A model generated the notes under the pieces. It was not told the DNA's origin. It saw nothing but the letters and a program-made list of their open reading frames with translations, and searched no databases. Positions 14,107-23,952 of a DNA stretch of 32,212 bases are shown here, in pieces. The first letter of the stretch is position 1. Each line of letters opens with the position of its first letter. Both the position numbers and the translations under genes were made by a program. Source of the DNA: Nonomuraea sp. MG754425 (GTDB lineage Bacteria > Actinomycetota > Actinomycetes > Streptosporangiales > Streptosporangiaceae); assembly GCF_021699195.1 (NCBI RefSeq), contig NZ_SSXE01000111.1:1-32212 (forward strand), given 5' to 3'.

Positions 14107-15999
14107 TTACAGCTTCACGGCCGCATAAAGCTCCCCGACCTCCTTCAGGGTCAGCGCCCTGACGGTGCCCGGCTTGGTACGGCCCAGCTTCACCGGCCCG
14201 AACTCGATCCTGGCCAGGTCGATCACGCGGTGACCGCTCTCCTCCAGCATCCGCCGGACGACGTGCTTGCGGCCCTCGTGCAGCACGATCTCGACCAGCG
14301 CCTGCTGGCCGTGCTCCTGCACGATCGAGAACGAGTCGGCCCTGGCGATGCCGTCCTCCAGCTCGACGCCCTGCTTGAGCCGGCGCGCCAGGTCGCGCGG
14401 GATCGGCCCCGGCACCTTGGCCCAGTACTTCTTCTGCACGCCGTAGCTGGGGTGCGTCAGCCTGTTGGCCAGCTCGCCGTCGTTGGTGAGCAGCAGCAGG
14501 CCCTCGGTCTCGGTGTCGAGCCGGCCCACGTGGAACAGCCTCGGGGCCAGTTCCTCGACGAAGTCGGCCAGGCACGGACGGCCCTGCGGGTCGTCCATCG
14601 TGGAGACCACGCCGATCGGCTTGTTCAGCGCGTAGTAGACGAGGTCGGGCGCGGTCGGGATGCGCTTGCCGTCGACGTGGATGACCTGGGCCGCGGGGTC
14701 GACCTTGGCGCCGAACCTCCGCACGACCTGGCCGTTCACCGTGACGCGGCCGTCGCCGATCAGCTCCTCGCAGGCCCTGCGGCTGGCCACGCCCGCCTGG
14801 GCGAGCACCTTCTGCAGCCGTACGCCGTCGGGGACCTCGGTGGTGTCGCGCTCGTCGGTGTAGCCCTCGGGGTAGAAGGCGTGGTCGCGCAGGGGCTGCC
14901 GGGCGGCCTTCACCCGGCGCTCCTGGGGACTGCCGGGGCCCCGGGGGGTCTCGTAGCCGGCCCCGCTGCCGCCCTTGGTGCTCTGCCCGATGGTCCGCAC
15001 CTCGTCGCGCCTGCCGTAGCGGGCCCGGCTCGAGCTCGACGTCGAGGACCTGGGCACGGCGCCGTCACGGCGTCCGCTGCGCCCGGCGCGGAACCCGCCC
15101 CGCTCGTCACGCCCGCCGTCACGGCGGCTCTCGCCCCGGCCGCCGAAACGGCTGTCGGGACGACTGTCGCGGCGCTCGTCGCGGCCCTCGGAGCGGTAAC
15201 CACCCCGGGCCTCGGAGCGGTAGCCACTCCGGTCCTCGGAGCGGTAACCGCCACGGTCCTCGGAGCGGGGCCGCTCGTGACGCTCGCCGCGCCCGAACCG
15301 GTCCTCCCGGTCGCCACGGCCGAAGCGGTCCTCGCGCGGGGCCCGCTGGTCACGCTGGAAACGTTCGTCGCGCTCGCCGCGGCCGGACCGGTCGTCACGA
15401 CCGCCACGCCCGAACCGGTCCGCACCGCGTCCGTTGCGGTCGTCACGCCGGTCATCACGCCGGTCGTCACGGCTGTAGCGCGTGTCCCGGGAGTAGCGGT
15501 CGTCGCGCCGCTCGCCCCGGTTGTCGCCGCCGTCCCTGCCGGACCTGTCGTCGCGGCGGGGCCGGTCGTCCTGGCGGAAGCGGTCGTCGCGCGGGTAGCG
15601 GCTCTCGCCGCGCGCGGGACGGCCCTGGCTCTCGCCGTCGCGCCCGCCTCCGTAGCGGGACCTGCTCCCGCCCCGGTCGGCGCGCAGGGCGTCGCGCGAG
15701 GACCGGTCACGGAACTCGCCGCGGCGGGAGTCCCCGCGGAAGTCACCGCGTGAGTCCCCGCGGAAGTCGCCGCGTGAGTCGTCGCGGCGGGGGCCGCCGC
15801 GGAAGTCGCCGTCGCGGCGGGGGCCGCCGCCGCGGGAATCGTCGTCGCGGCGGGGGCCGCCGCCGGCCCCGCCTCGGGTGCCGCCGCGGGTGTCGCCGCG
15901 GGTGTCGTCGGAGCGGAAGGCTGGACGCCCGCCGCGGCCGGAGCCGCCGGCAGGTCCACGACCGCGTCCATCACCGGACGGGGTGCGCCTGTTGATCAC
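14107..15999 (-). CDS. rluB: Pseudouridine synthase, RluB/RsuA family, with very long Arg/Asp/Gly-rich N-terminus
   Basis: 630 residues. The C-terminal ~240 form a complete RluB-type enzyme: an S4 RNA-binding domain (about 391-450, RLQKVLAQAGVASRRACEEL) and the catalytic domain with GRLDTETEGLLLLTNDG, whose Asp495 should be the nucleophile, and GRKHVVRRM near the end. It should modify 23S rRNA helix 89. The first ~385 residues are almost wholly R, D, G, S, E, F and Y, with RGG, RDDR and YRSEDRGG repeats; this is probably a disordered RNA-binding tail. GTG at 15999 overlaps the scpB stop as GTGA, the standard scpB-rluB linkage. The extension is real coding sequence since the frame stays open and the coupled start lies at its head. 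Confidence 0.93.
   Translation of the reverse strand: MINRRTPSGDGRGRGPAGGSGRGGRPAFRSDDTRGDTRGGTRGGAGGGPRRDDDSRGGGPRRDGDFRGGPRRDDSRGDFRGDSRGDFRGDSRRGEFRDRSSRDALRADRGGSRSRYGGGRDGESQGRPARGESRYPRDDRFRQDDRPRRDDRSGRDGGDNRGERRDDRYSRDTRYSRDDRRDDRRDDRNGRGADRFGRGGRDDRSGRGERDERFQRDQRAPREDRFGRGDREDRFGRGERHERPRSEDRGGYRSEDRSGYRSEARGGYRSEGRDERRDSRPDSRFGGRGESRRDGGRDERGGFRAGRSGRRDGAVPRSSTSSSSRARYGRRDEVRTIGQSTKGGSGAGYETPRGPGSPQERRVKAARQPLRDHAFYPEGYTDERDTTEVPDGVRLQKVLAQAGVASRRACEELIGDGRVTVNGQVVRRFGAKVDPAAQVIHVDGKRIPTAPDLVYYALNKPIGVVSTMDDPQGRPCLADFVEELAPRLFHVGRLDTETEGLLLLTNDGELANRLTHPSYGVQKKYWAKVPGPIPRDLARRLKQGVELEDGIARADSFSIVQEHGQQALVEIVLHEGRKHVVRRMLEESGHRVIDLARIEFGPVKLGRTKPGTVRALTLKEVGELYAAVKL
15186..15269 (-). 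repeat. 24-bp in-frame tandem repeat inside rluB
   Basis: Units starting at 15186, 15210, 15234 and 15258 on the plus strand each begin CCTCGGAGCGG; spacing is exactly 24 bp. They encode the 8-residue repeat YRSEDRGG and variants on the minus strand. The last copy is partial. Confidence 0.85.
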
Positions 16000-16898
16000 T
16001 TTGTCGTCTCCTCGAGATTCTCCAGGTCGTCGGGGAGGAAGGGGGCGAGCTCGGGGAGCTCGCTCAGATCCCGCAGTCCCAGACGTTCCAGGAAGTATGA
16101 GCTTGTCCGGTAGAGCACTGCCTGGCTCTCCGGGTCGGTGCCGGCCTCTTCGACCAGCCCCCTGGCGACGAGCGTCCGCATGACGCCGTCGCTGTTGACG
16201 CCGCGCACGGCGGCGACGCGGGCCCGGCTCACCGGTTGCCGGTAGGCCACGACCGCGAGGGTCTCCAACGCGGCCTGGGTCAGCCGGGTCTGCTGGCCGT
16301 CGCGGACGAACCGCTCGACCAGCGGCGCGCAGTCGGATCGCGTGTAGAACCGCCAGCCGCCCGCGACTTCTCTCAGGTCGAAACCCCGCCCGGCGGCCGT
16401 GTATTCCGCCGTCAGCGCGCGCAGAGCGGCGGCCACCTCGTGTGTGGGCCGCTCCAGCACCTGTGCGAGCGTCACTTCGGCGACGGGCTCGTCGACCACA
16501 AGCAGGATAGCCTCCAATGCCGCCTCGAGTGTCGGCCCGTCCACTCCCGCACCGCCCGGCACGCCCGCCCCATCGGGGTCGCCTTCCCCGTCCGTGGGCT
16601 CCAGGGCCTGGTCAGCGGCCGGATCCGGGTCGGCCGGCGGAGTCGCGGGGCGCTCCGTGACGTCCTGCGGGCTCTCAACGACCTCCTGAGGGCCTGCCAC
16701 GGCCTGCGCCGGGCCTTCGGCCGTCTCCGGCCTGGACGAGGCGTCCTCGGCGTCCTGAGCGGCGGGCTCGGCGTCGGCCTCCACCCGGGGGGCGCCCGGC
16801 TGGGCGAGGGAGCCCGGGAGGGTCATCCAGGCGGGCAGCGGCGTGGGCTCCGAATCCGGCGACCTGCGGGGGTTGGGGAGCGGGTTGTCGTCAGTCAT
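15996..16898 (-). CDS. scpB: Segregation and condensation protein ScpB
   Basis: 300 residues. Residues 1 to about 120 are a Pro/Ala/Glu/Asp-rich disordered extension. The ScpB core follows from about 122 (LEAALEAILLVVDEPV) as two winged helices, with family segments GWRFYTRSDCAPLVERF, LTQAALETLAVVAYRQPVSR and RGVNSDGVMRTL. ScpB is the kite subunit that with ScpA forms the SMC condensin complex. ATG at 16898 overlaps the scpA stop by 8 bp (ATGACTGA); its own stop overlaps rluB. Confidence 0.95.
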   Translation of the reverse strand: MTDDNPLPNPRRSPDSEPTPLPAWMTLPGSLAQPGAPRVEADAEPAAQDAEDASSRPETAEGPAQAVAGPQEVVESPQDVTERPATPPADPDPAADQALEPTDGEGDPDGAGVPGGAGVDGPTLEAALEAILLVVDEPVAEVTLAQVLERPTHEVAAALRALTAEYTAAGRGFDLREVAGGWRFYTRSDCAPLVERFVRDGQQTRLTQAALETLAVVAYRQPVSRARVAAVRGVNSDGVMRTLVARGLVEEAGTDPESQAVLYRTSSYFLERLGLRDLSELPELAPFLPDDLENLEETTK

Positions 16899-17709
16899 GG
16901 GATGGTCTCTCCGCGGATTCCTCGTAGTCGTCGCCCACCGCCACATCTCCGTCGTCGGTGCCCGTCCACGTCACGTGGAGGTCGCCCAGCGGCTCGACCT
17001 GCTCGAACGTCACCGCCGACTCCCGGAAGAGCTCCAGCGCGGCGAGGAAGCGCGCGATGACCTCGAAGGTCCCCTCGCAGTCGGCGACCAGCGCGCGGAA
17101 GGTGGCGCGCCGGAGCCGGCGCAGGTGCATGACCAGGATCGCCGCCTGCTCCTTGACGCTCGCCAGGGGCTGGTAGATGTGCCCCACGCTGACGGTGGGC
17201 GGCAGCTTCGGGGTGAACGCCCTGGCGGCGATGCGGGCGAACTGGTCGGGGCCGATGCCCAGGATCAGCTCGGGCAGCAGGTTGGCGAACTGCTCCTCCA
17301 TCGGCGCGGTACGCGGGAAGCGCAGCGCCTCCTCGGCCATCCGCCCGGCGAAGACCTTGGCGACCTCTTTGTACGCCTTGTACTGCAGCAGCCGGGCGAA
17401 CAGCAGGTCCCTGGCCTCCAGCAGCGCCAGGTCCTCCTCGTCCTCCACCTCGCCGGAGGGCAGCAGCCGGGCCGCCTTCAGGTCGAGCAGGGTGGCCGCC
17501 ACCAGCAGGAAGTGGCTGGTCTGGTCGAGATCCCACTCGGGGCCCCGCGACCGGATGTAGGAGATGAACTCGTCGGTGACCTTGGAGAGCGAGACCTCGG
17601 TGATGTCCAGCTTGTGCTTGGCGATGAGGCCGAGGAGCAGGTCGAACGGCCCCTGGAAGACGTCCAGGTGAACCTGGAAGCCCTGGGGCTCGGTCTGCTC
17701 GGTGGTCAC
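16891..17709 (-). CDS. scpA: Segregation and condensation protein ScpA
   Basis: 272 residues. This is the kleisin bridging SMC heads. Typical are FQGPFDLLLGLIAKHKLDI near residue 18, SHFLLVAATLLDLKAARLLP, and a C-terminal winged-helix region with TFRALVADCEGTFEVIARFLAALEL. GTG at 17709 overlaps the parA stop as GTGA. An acidic C-terminal tail carries the overlapping scpB start. Confidence 0.96.
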   Translation of the reverse strand: MTTEQTEPQGFQVHLDVFQGPFDLLLGLIAKHKLDITEVSLSKVTDEFISYIRSRGPEWDLDQTSHFLLVAATLLDLKAARLLPSGEVEDEEDLALLEARDLLFARLLQYKAYKEVAKVFAGRMAEEALRFPRTAPMEEQFANLLPELILGIGPDQFARIAARAFTPKLPPTVSVGHIYQPLASVKEQAAILVMHLRRLRRATFRALVADCEGTFEVIARFLAALELFRESAVTFEQVEPLGDLHVTWTGTDDGDVAVGDDYEESAERPSHD

Positions 17710-18647
17710 CTGGCCATTGTGGCAGGTGCCGGCCAGCGCGAGAGCACTTCGCGGGCCAGCTCACGGTAGGCGTTCGCGCCGAGCGACGACGGGTCGAACG
17801 TGGTGATCGGCTCACCGGCCACCGTCGCGTCGGGGAAGCGCACCGTACGGTTGATCACGGTGTGGAAGACCTTGTCGCCGAACGCCTCGACGACCCGGGC
17901 CAGCACCTCGCGCCCGTGCAGGGTGCGGGCGTCGTACATGGTGGCGAGCAGGCCCTCGATCTCGAGCTCCTCGTTGAGCCGCTCCTGGACCTTGGAGATG
18001 GTGTCCATGAGCAGCGCCACGCCGCGCAGGGCGAAGAACTCGCACTCCAGCGGCACCATGACGCCGTGGGCGCAGGTGAGCGCGTTGATCGTGAGCAGGC
18101 CCAGCGACGGCTGGCAGTCGATGAGGCACACGTCGTAGTGCGGCAGCAGCGGCTTGATGACGCGGCCGAGCACCTGCTCGCGGGCGACCTCGGTGACGAG
18201 CTGCACTTCGGCGGCCGACAGGTCGATGTTGCTGGGCAGCAGGTCGAGGCCCTCGACGCCGGTCTCCAGCAGCACCTCCTCGGCGGTGACGCCGCGTTCC
18301 ATGAGCAGGTTGTAGACGGTCAGGTCGAGCTGGAGCGGGTTGATGCCCAGCCCGACGGAGAGCGCCCCCTGCGGGTCGAAGTCGACCAGCAGCACCTTCA
18401 GACCGCACTCGACCAGCGCCGCGCCCAGGTTGATGGTGGTCGTGGTCTTGCCGACGCCACCCTTCTGGTTGACCATCGCGACCACGCGCGCCGGGCCGTG
18501 CACCGCGGGCGGCACCGGCTCCGGGAACACCGGCCGCGGCCGCCGCGTCGGGCCGAGGTTGACGCCGTTGGACGGCGCGTTGGTCTTGGTGTCGCCCCAG
18601 GGGTTGTCGGGGGTCCCCGGAGTCGAACCCTTGGTCTCCACAGTCAC
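17706..18647 (-). CDS. ParA/Soj-family chromosome partitioning ATPase
   Basis: 313 residues. A disordered ~50-residue N-terminus precedes the deviant Walker A box KGGVGKTT (62-69), VLLVDFDPQGALSVGLG and CLIDCQPSLGLLTINAL. The protein should bind DNA nonspecifically as an ATP dimer. This is the second parA of actinobacteria, encoded beside scpAB rather than beside parB at the origin; no parB is in the window, so a role with SMC-ScpAB is inferred. GTG at 18647 follows GGGAGG by nine bases. Confidence 0.93.
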   Translation of the reverse strand: MTVETKGSTPGTPDNPWGDTKTNAPSNGVNLGPTRRPRPVFPEPVPPAVHGPARVVAMVNQKGGVGKTTTTINLGAALVECGLKVLLVDFDPQGALSVGLGINPLQLDLTVYNLLMERGVTAEEVLLETGVEGLDLLPSNIDLSAAEVQLVTEVAREQVLGRVIKPLLPHYDVCLIDCQPSLGLLTINALTCAHGVMVPLECEFFALRGVALLMDTISKVQERLNEELEIEGLLATMYDARTLHGREVLARVVEAFGDKVFHTVINRTVRFPDATVAGEPITTFDPSSLGANAYRELAREVLSRWPAPATMAR

Positions 18648-18680
18648 CAGCTCGAACCTCCCTGACGATCCCGAACCGGA

Positions 18681-18722
18681 CCGTCCGGACGGACACTATG
18701 GCGTCATCACTTAACGCGGCAA
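18681..18722 (-). promoter_or_regulatory. Putative parA-scpAB promoter with a 12-bp palindrome at the start point
   Basis: On the minus strand TTGCCG (18717-18722) and CATAGT (18695-18700) are 16 bp apart. The perfect palindrome CCGTCCGGACGG (18681-18692) begins two bases after the -10 box, in operator position. TATAGT at 18758-18763 is an alternative -10 without a good -35. Confidence 0.45.
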
Positions 18723-18726
18723 GGCG

Positions 18727-18747
18727 GCACGCCGTGGGCCGGCGCAC
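18727..18747 (-). terminator. Short hairpin terminator after xerD
   Basis: On the minus strand GTGCGCCG and CGGCGTGC form an 8-bp stem with a 5-nt loop. Two of the pairs are G-U, so the stem forms only in RNA copied in the xerD direction. It lies 19 bp after the xerD stop. Confidence 0.5.
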
Positions 18748-18765
18748 GTCCCAAGAGACTATAGA

Positions 18766-19671
18766 TCACTGCCGGGCGCGCGGATGCGCCGCGGCGTAGA
18801 CCTCGCGGAGTTTGTCAACCGTGACCAATGTGTAGACCTGAGTGGTGGTCACGGAGGCGTGGCCGAGCAGCTCCTGCACCACCCTGACGTCGGCCCCGCC
18901 GTCGATGAGATGGGTCGCGAAGGAGTGCCGCAGCACGTGCGGGCTGATCCCGTCGAGGCCGGCCCGCTCGGCCGCGGCCTGGAGCACCTCCCAGGCGCCC
19001 TGCCTGGTCAGCCGGCCGCCGCGGGCGTTGAGGAAGACCGCGGGGGTACCGCGCCCGTGGGCGAGCAGCCCCGGCCGGGCCCGTACGAGGTAGGCGTCCA
19101 GCGCCGAGCGGGCGTAGCGGCCCAGGGGGACGACCCTGGTGCGGTTGCCCTTGCCGCGCAGGCGCGCCTGGTCGTCCTCCAGGTCGTCCACGGCCAGCCC
19201 GACGGCCTCGGAGATGCGGGCGCCGGTGCCGTAGAGCACTTCGAGCAGCGCGCGGTTGCGCAGTGTCAGGGGCGCGTCCTCGGGGCCGGAGGCGGCGATG
19301 AGCCGTTCGACCTCGTCGACGCCGATGGGCTTGGGCAGCCGGCGGAGCTGGCGCGGCGGGCGCACCTCGTGGGCGGGGTCGTGGGCCGTGACGCCTTCGC
19401 GCAGGGCGAAACGGTGCAGCCCGCGCACGGCGGAGACGGCGCGGGCGGCGGAGCCGGCGACGAGGGCGGGATGCTCGCCGTCGCCCTCGCGCAGCGCGGC
19501 GAGGAAGGCCAGCACGTCGGCCTCCCCCACCTCGCCGAGCTCCAGACGGCCCCGCGCCTGGAGATGCTCGAAGTATCGGCGCAGGTCACGCCGGTAGGAC
19601 GCGAGCGTGTTGGCGGCCAGGCCGCGCTCCACCGCCAGATGGGCGAGGTAACTGGAGAGCACCGCCTCCAC
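18766..19671 (-). CDS. xerD: Site-specific tyrosine recombinase XerD
   Basis: 301 residues, the standard size. An N-terminal SAM-like domain (1-105) is followed by the catalytic domain with all expected residues: Arg152 (GTGARISE), Lys174 (GKGNRTR), His245 and Arg248 (HVLRHSFATH), His271 (LLGHASVTTTQVY) and the nucleophile Tyr280. With XerC it resolves chromosome dimers at dif. Its place between the Nudix gene and parA is the usual actinobacterial order, so it is the housekeeping recombinase and not a mobile-element integrase. GTG at 19671 has AAGGA upstream and lies 15 bp after the Nudix stop. Confidence 0.95.
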   Translation of the reverse strand: MEAVLSSYLAHLAVERGLAANTLASYRRDLRRYFEHLQARGRLELGEVGEADVLAFLAALREGDGEHPALVAGSAARAVSAVRGLHRFALREGVTAHDPAHEVRPPRQLRRLPKPIGVDEVERLIAASGPEDAPLTLRNRALLEVLYGTGARISEAVGLAVDDLEDDQARLRGKGNRTRVVPLGRYARSALDAYLVRARPGLLAHGRGTPAVFLNARGGRLTRQGAWEVLQAAAERAGLDGISPHVLRHSFATHLIDGGADVRVVQELLGHASVTTTQVYTLVTVDKLREVYAAAHPRARQ

Positions 19672-19686
19672 GAACTGGTCCTTCCG

Positions 19687-20306
19687 TCACGCCTCGGGGG
19701 CGTCGGCGGGGCGCAGCAGGGAGTGCCCCTCGACCGAAGCCGCATACGCGGCGAGGATACCGGCCACCGTCGAGGAATTGTGGATCATTCCCATGAGCGC
19801 CTTCTCGACCGCGTCGGCCAGCGGGACCCATTCGACCGGCATGTCGATTTCCTCGTGCCGGTGTTCGTAGCCGTTCTCCTCGTCGGGGATCTCGCTCAGG
19901 CCGCGCGCGAGGAAGACCCGCACCCGCTCGTCGGTCATGCCGGGCGAGGAGCGCAGGTCGACGAGCGTGTACCAGGTGTCGGCGCGGTAGCCGGCCTCCT
20001 CGGCGAGCTCGCGGGCGGCGGTGGTGACCAGCGGTTCGCCCGCCACGTCGCGGATCCCGGCGGGCAGCTCCCACATGAGGTGCCGGGTGGGGTGGCGGTA
20101 CTGCCTGATCATCAGGACGCGGTCCTGCTCGTCGAGGGCGAGCACGGCGACCGCTCCCGGGTGGACGACGTAGTCGCGGTCGGCGACCTCGTCGCGGGGC
20201 ATCCTGACGGTGTCGGTGACGACCTCGATCACGTAGCCCTTGAAGCGGTGTTTCGAATCGACGACGTCCCACGCCTCGGGCGTGTCCTCGACCCGCGTGC
20301 GCCCGT

Positions 20307-20310
<4 letters not shown>
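19687..20310 (-). CDS. Nudix hydrolase, ADP-ribose pyrophosphatase type
   Basis: 207 residues. An N-terminal beta domain precedes the Nudix box, visible as AGIRDVAGEP then TTAARELAEEAGY; it fits GX6EX7REUXEEXGU with one residue more than the classical GX5E spacing. LPAGIRD before the box and the SPGMTDERVRVFLA segment after it are typical of ADP-ribose pyrophosphatases, which hydrolyse ADP-ribose to AMP and ribose 5-phosphate. GTG at 20310 overlaps the pyrG stop as GTGA. The pyrG-nudix-xerD order is conserved in actinobacteria. Confidence 0.92.
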
Positions 20311-22013
<1,703 letters not shown>

Positions 22014-22084
22014 GGGCTCTCAGGATATCAAACAACGCCCCTCACATGCCCGAACGGCATGACCTGACGGTAACTTTGGTCCCT

Positions 22085-22792
22085 ATGTCACTAGTTCGTC
22101 GGGCTTTGGGGGCATTAATCCACCGCTCCTACACGGCGATCCAGCGCGCCGGGGCCATCACCGCGGCCGCTCCCGCCGGCTACCGCTTCCGCCGTCTCGG
22201 GGACGGGGTGAGCATCGCGTTCCCCCCTGGCGCGATCTTCGGCGAGCGGTGGATCGAGATCGGCGACCACACCCTCATCGGCGAGCGGGTGTCGATCTCC
22301 TGTGGCATGCTGCCGGGCCCCGACCTCGGCCCCGACTCGATCCTGCGCATCGGCGGGAGCTGTTCCATCGGCCGCGGCTCGCACATCGTCGCCCACCAGT
22401 CGATCGACATCGGCGACCACGTCTTCACCGGCCCGTACGTGTACATCACCGACCAGAACCACGTCTACGACGACCCGGACGTGCCGATCGGGCGGCAGTG
22501 GCCGCGCAACAGCCCGGTCTCCATCGGCTCCGGCTCGTGGCTGGGCGCGGGCGCGATCATCCTGCCGGGCACCACGCTGGGCCGGCAGTGCGTGGTGGCG
22601 GGCGGCGCGGTGGTGCGCGGCACGTTCCCGGACCACAGCGTGGTGGCGGGCGTCCCGGCCAGGCGGATCCGCGGCTACACGCCGGAGCTCGGCTGGCACG
22701 CCCCGGTGAGCCTGGAGCACAACCCTCTGGGCCCCCGCGGGCGCGAGAAGACGCCGGCCTGGGGATGGACCGAACAAGGTTCTGACGGTTAG
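22085..22792 (+). CDS. Acyltransferase with left-handed beta-helix (hexapeptide repeats)
   Basis: 235 residues. After about 55 residues with a possible amphipathic N-terminus, [LIV]-G-x(4)-type hexapeptide turns run through the protein (IEIGDHTLIGERVSI, ILRIGGSCSIGRGSHI, IDIGDHVFTGPYVYI, VSIGSGSWLGAGAIIL, TTLGRQCVVAGGAVV, VVAGVPARRIR). The ITDQNHVYDDPD loop supplies the catalytic His of the O-acetyltransferase (LbetaH, galactoside/maltose acetyltransferase-like) group. The substrate is unknown. TAACTT at 22071-22076 is eight bases from the ATG, so the gene may be leaderless. It is divergent from pyrG. Confidence 0.87.
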   Translation: MSLVRRALGALIHRSYTAIQRAGAITAAAPAGYRFRRLGDGVSIAFPPGAIFGERWIEIGDHTLIGERVSISCGMLPGPDLGPDSILRIGGSCSIGRGSHIVAHQSIDIGDHVFTGPYVYITDQNHVYDDPDVPIGRQWPRNSPVSIGSGSWLGAGAIILPGTTLGRQCVVAGGAVVRGTFPDHSVVAGVPARRIRGYTPELGWHAPVSLEHNPLGPRGREKTPAWGWTEQGSDG

Positions 22793-22801
22793 CGTCGTCT
22801 C

Positions 22802-23926
22802 ATGCGGACCGCCATCTCTGAGCGTTTGGGCATCGAGTTCCCGCTGTTCGCCTTCAGCCACTGCCGCGACGTGGTGGCCGCCGTCACGAACGCGGGCGGT
22901 TTCGGGGTGCTGGGCGCGGTCGCGTACTCACCCGACCAGCTCGACACCGAGCTGACCTGGCTGGACGAACGTACGGGCGACCGGCCGTACGGCGTGGACG
23001 TGCTCGTCCCCGGCAAGATCGACGCCTCCGCGCTCGACCGCCGCGTGCACCTCCTCGACGCCGTCCCCGACCGCCACCGCGACTTCGTCACCCACCTGCT
23101 GTCCAAGTACGGCGTCAGCGCCCCCGGCCGGCCGCTGACGGCCGTGGCCGACGAGTTCGGCAGGCGGGTGACCGCGGCCGGGGCGACGGGCCTGATCGAC
23201 GTGGCGCTCAAGCACCGCATCGGGCTGATCGCCAGCGCGCTGGGCCCGCCGCCGCCCGAGATGGTGACCAGGGCCAGGGAGGCGGGCGTGCCGGTGGCCG
23301 CGCTGGTGGGCACGGTCGAGCACGCCCGCAGGCAGGTGGCGGCGGGCGCGGACCTGATCGTGGCGCAGGGCACGGAGGCGGGCGGGCACACCGGCGAGGT
23401 CTCCACGATGGTGCTGGTGCCGCAGGTCGTGGACGCCGTCGCGCCGGTCCCGGTGCTGGCGGCGGGCGGCATCGCGTCCGGCAGGCAGATGGCGGCGGCG
23501 ATGGCGCTCGGGGCCGAGGGCGTGTGGTGCGGCTCGCTCTGGCTCACCACCGAGGAGGCCGAGACGGCCCCCGCGGTCAAGGCCAAGCTGCTGGCGGCCT
23601 CGTCACTGGACACGGTGCGCTCCCCGTCCCGTACGGGCAAGCCGGCCCGCCAGCTCAGGTCCGCCTGGACCGAGGAGTGGGACTCCGGGCCGGAGAGCCC
23701 GGGAGCGCTGGGCATGCCGCTGCAGATGCTGCTGGCCGAGGGCGCGATGGCGCGCATCGGGACGGCGGCCGAGAAGGGCGAGCCCGGCGCGACGGAGCTG
23801 GTCAACTACTTCGTGGGGCAGGTCGTGGGCCAGCTCGACCAGATCAGGCCGGCCAAGGACGTCGTGTACGACCTCATGGGCGAGTTCGGCGAGGCGGTCG
23901 AGCGCCTGCGCCGCCTGTCGGAGTGA
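22802..23926 (+). CDS. Nitronate monooxygenase-family flavoprotein
   Basis: 374 residues with the FMN-dependent TIM barrel of the 2-nitropropane dioxygenase/FabK group. Visible are the N-terminal GIEFPLFAFSH and NAGGFGVLGAVAYSP, the central AQGTEAGGHTGEVST with the catalytic-type His, and the phosphate-binding VLAAGGIASGRQMAAAMALGA followed by GVWCGSLWL. Such enzymes oxidise alkyl nitronates or act as enoyl reductases; the true substrate is not evident. It starts 9 bp after the acyltransferase stop. GTTAGCGT across that stop may form a -10 element, so cotranscription is not certain. Confidence 0.85.
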   Translation: MRTAISERLGIEFPLFAFSHCRDVVAAVTNAGGFGVLGAVAYSPDQLDTELTWLDERTGDRPYGVDVLVPGKIDASALDRRVHLLDAVPDRHRDFVTHLLSKYGVSAPGRPLTAVADEFGRRVTAAGATGLIDVALKHRIGLIASALGPPPPEMVTRAREAGVPVAALVGTVEHARRQVAAGADLIVAQGTEAGGHTGEVSTMVLVPQVVDAVAPVPVLAAGGIASGRQMAAAMALGAEGVWCGSLWLTTEEAETAPAVKAKLLAASSLDTVRSPSRTGKPARQLRSAWTEEWDSGPESPGALGMPLQMLLAEGAMARIGTAAEKGEPGATELVNYFVGQVVGQLDQIRPAKDVVYDLMGEFGEAVERLRRLSE

Positions 23927-23952
23927 CGGGCGCATGGGGGTGATCCGCGCCC

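Noticed and set aside
11069..14128. 1019-residue plus-strand open frame opposite the oxidoreductase, tyrA and aroH
   Set aside because: Low-complexity antisense shadow; the minus-strand products are clearly identified enzymes.
14230..15753. 507-residue open frame opposite rluB
   Set aside because: It is an Ala/Val/Pro-rich mirror of the repetitive RluB tail and catalytic domain. The minus-strand frame has a full S4 and pseudouridine synthase domain and a coupled start.
15186..15800. Regularly spaced repeats suggestive of CRISPR
   Set aside because: The 24-bp units are contiguous, in frame and diverging, without spacers; they encode peptide repeats in RluB.
18766..19671. Tyrosine recombinase as a sign of an integrated element
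   Set aside because: Sequence and position between Nudix and parA identify housekeeping XerD; no att repeats or phage genes are present.
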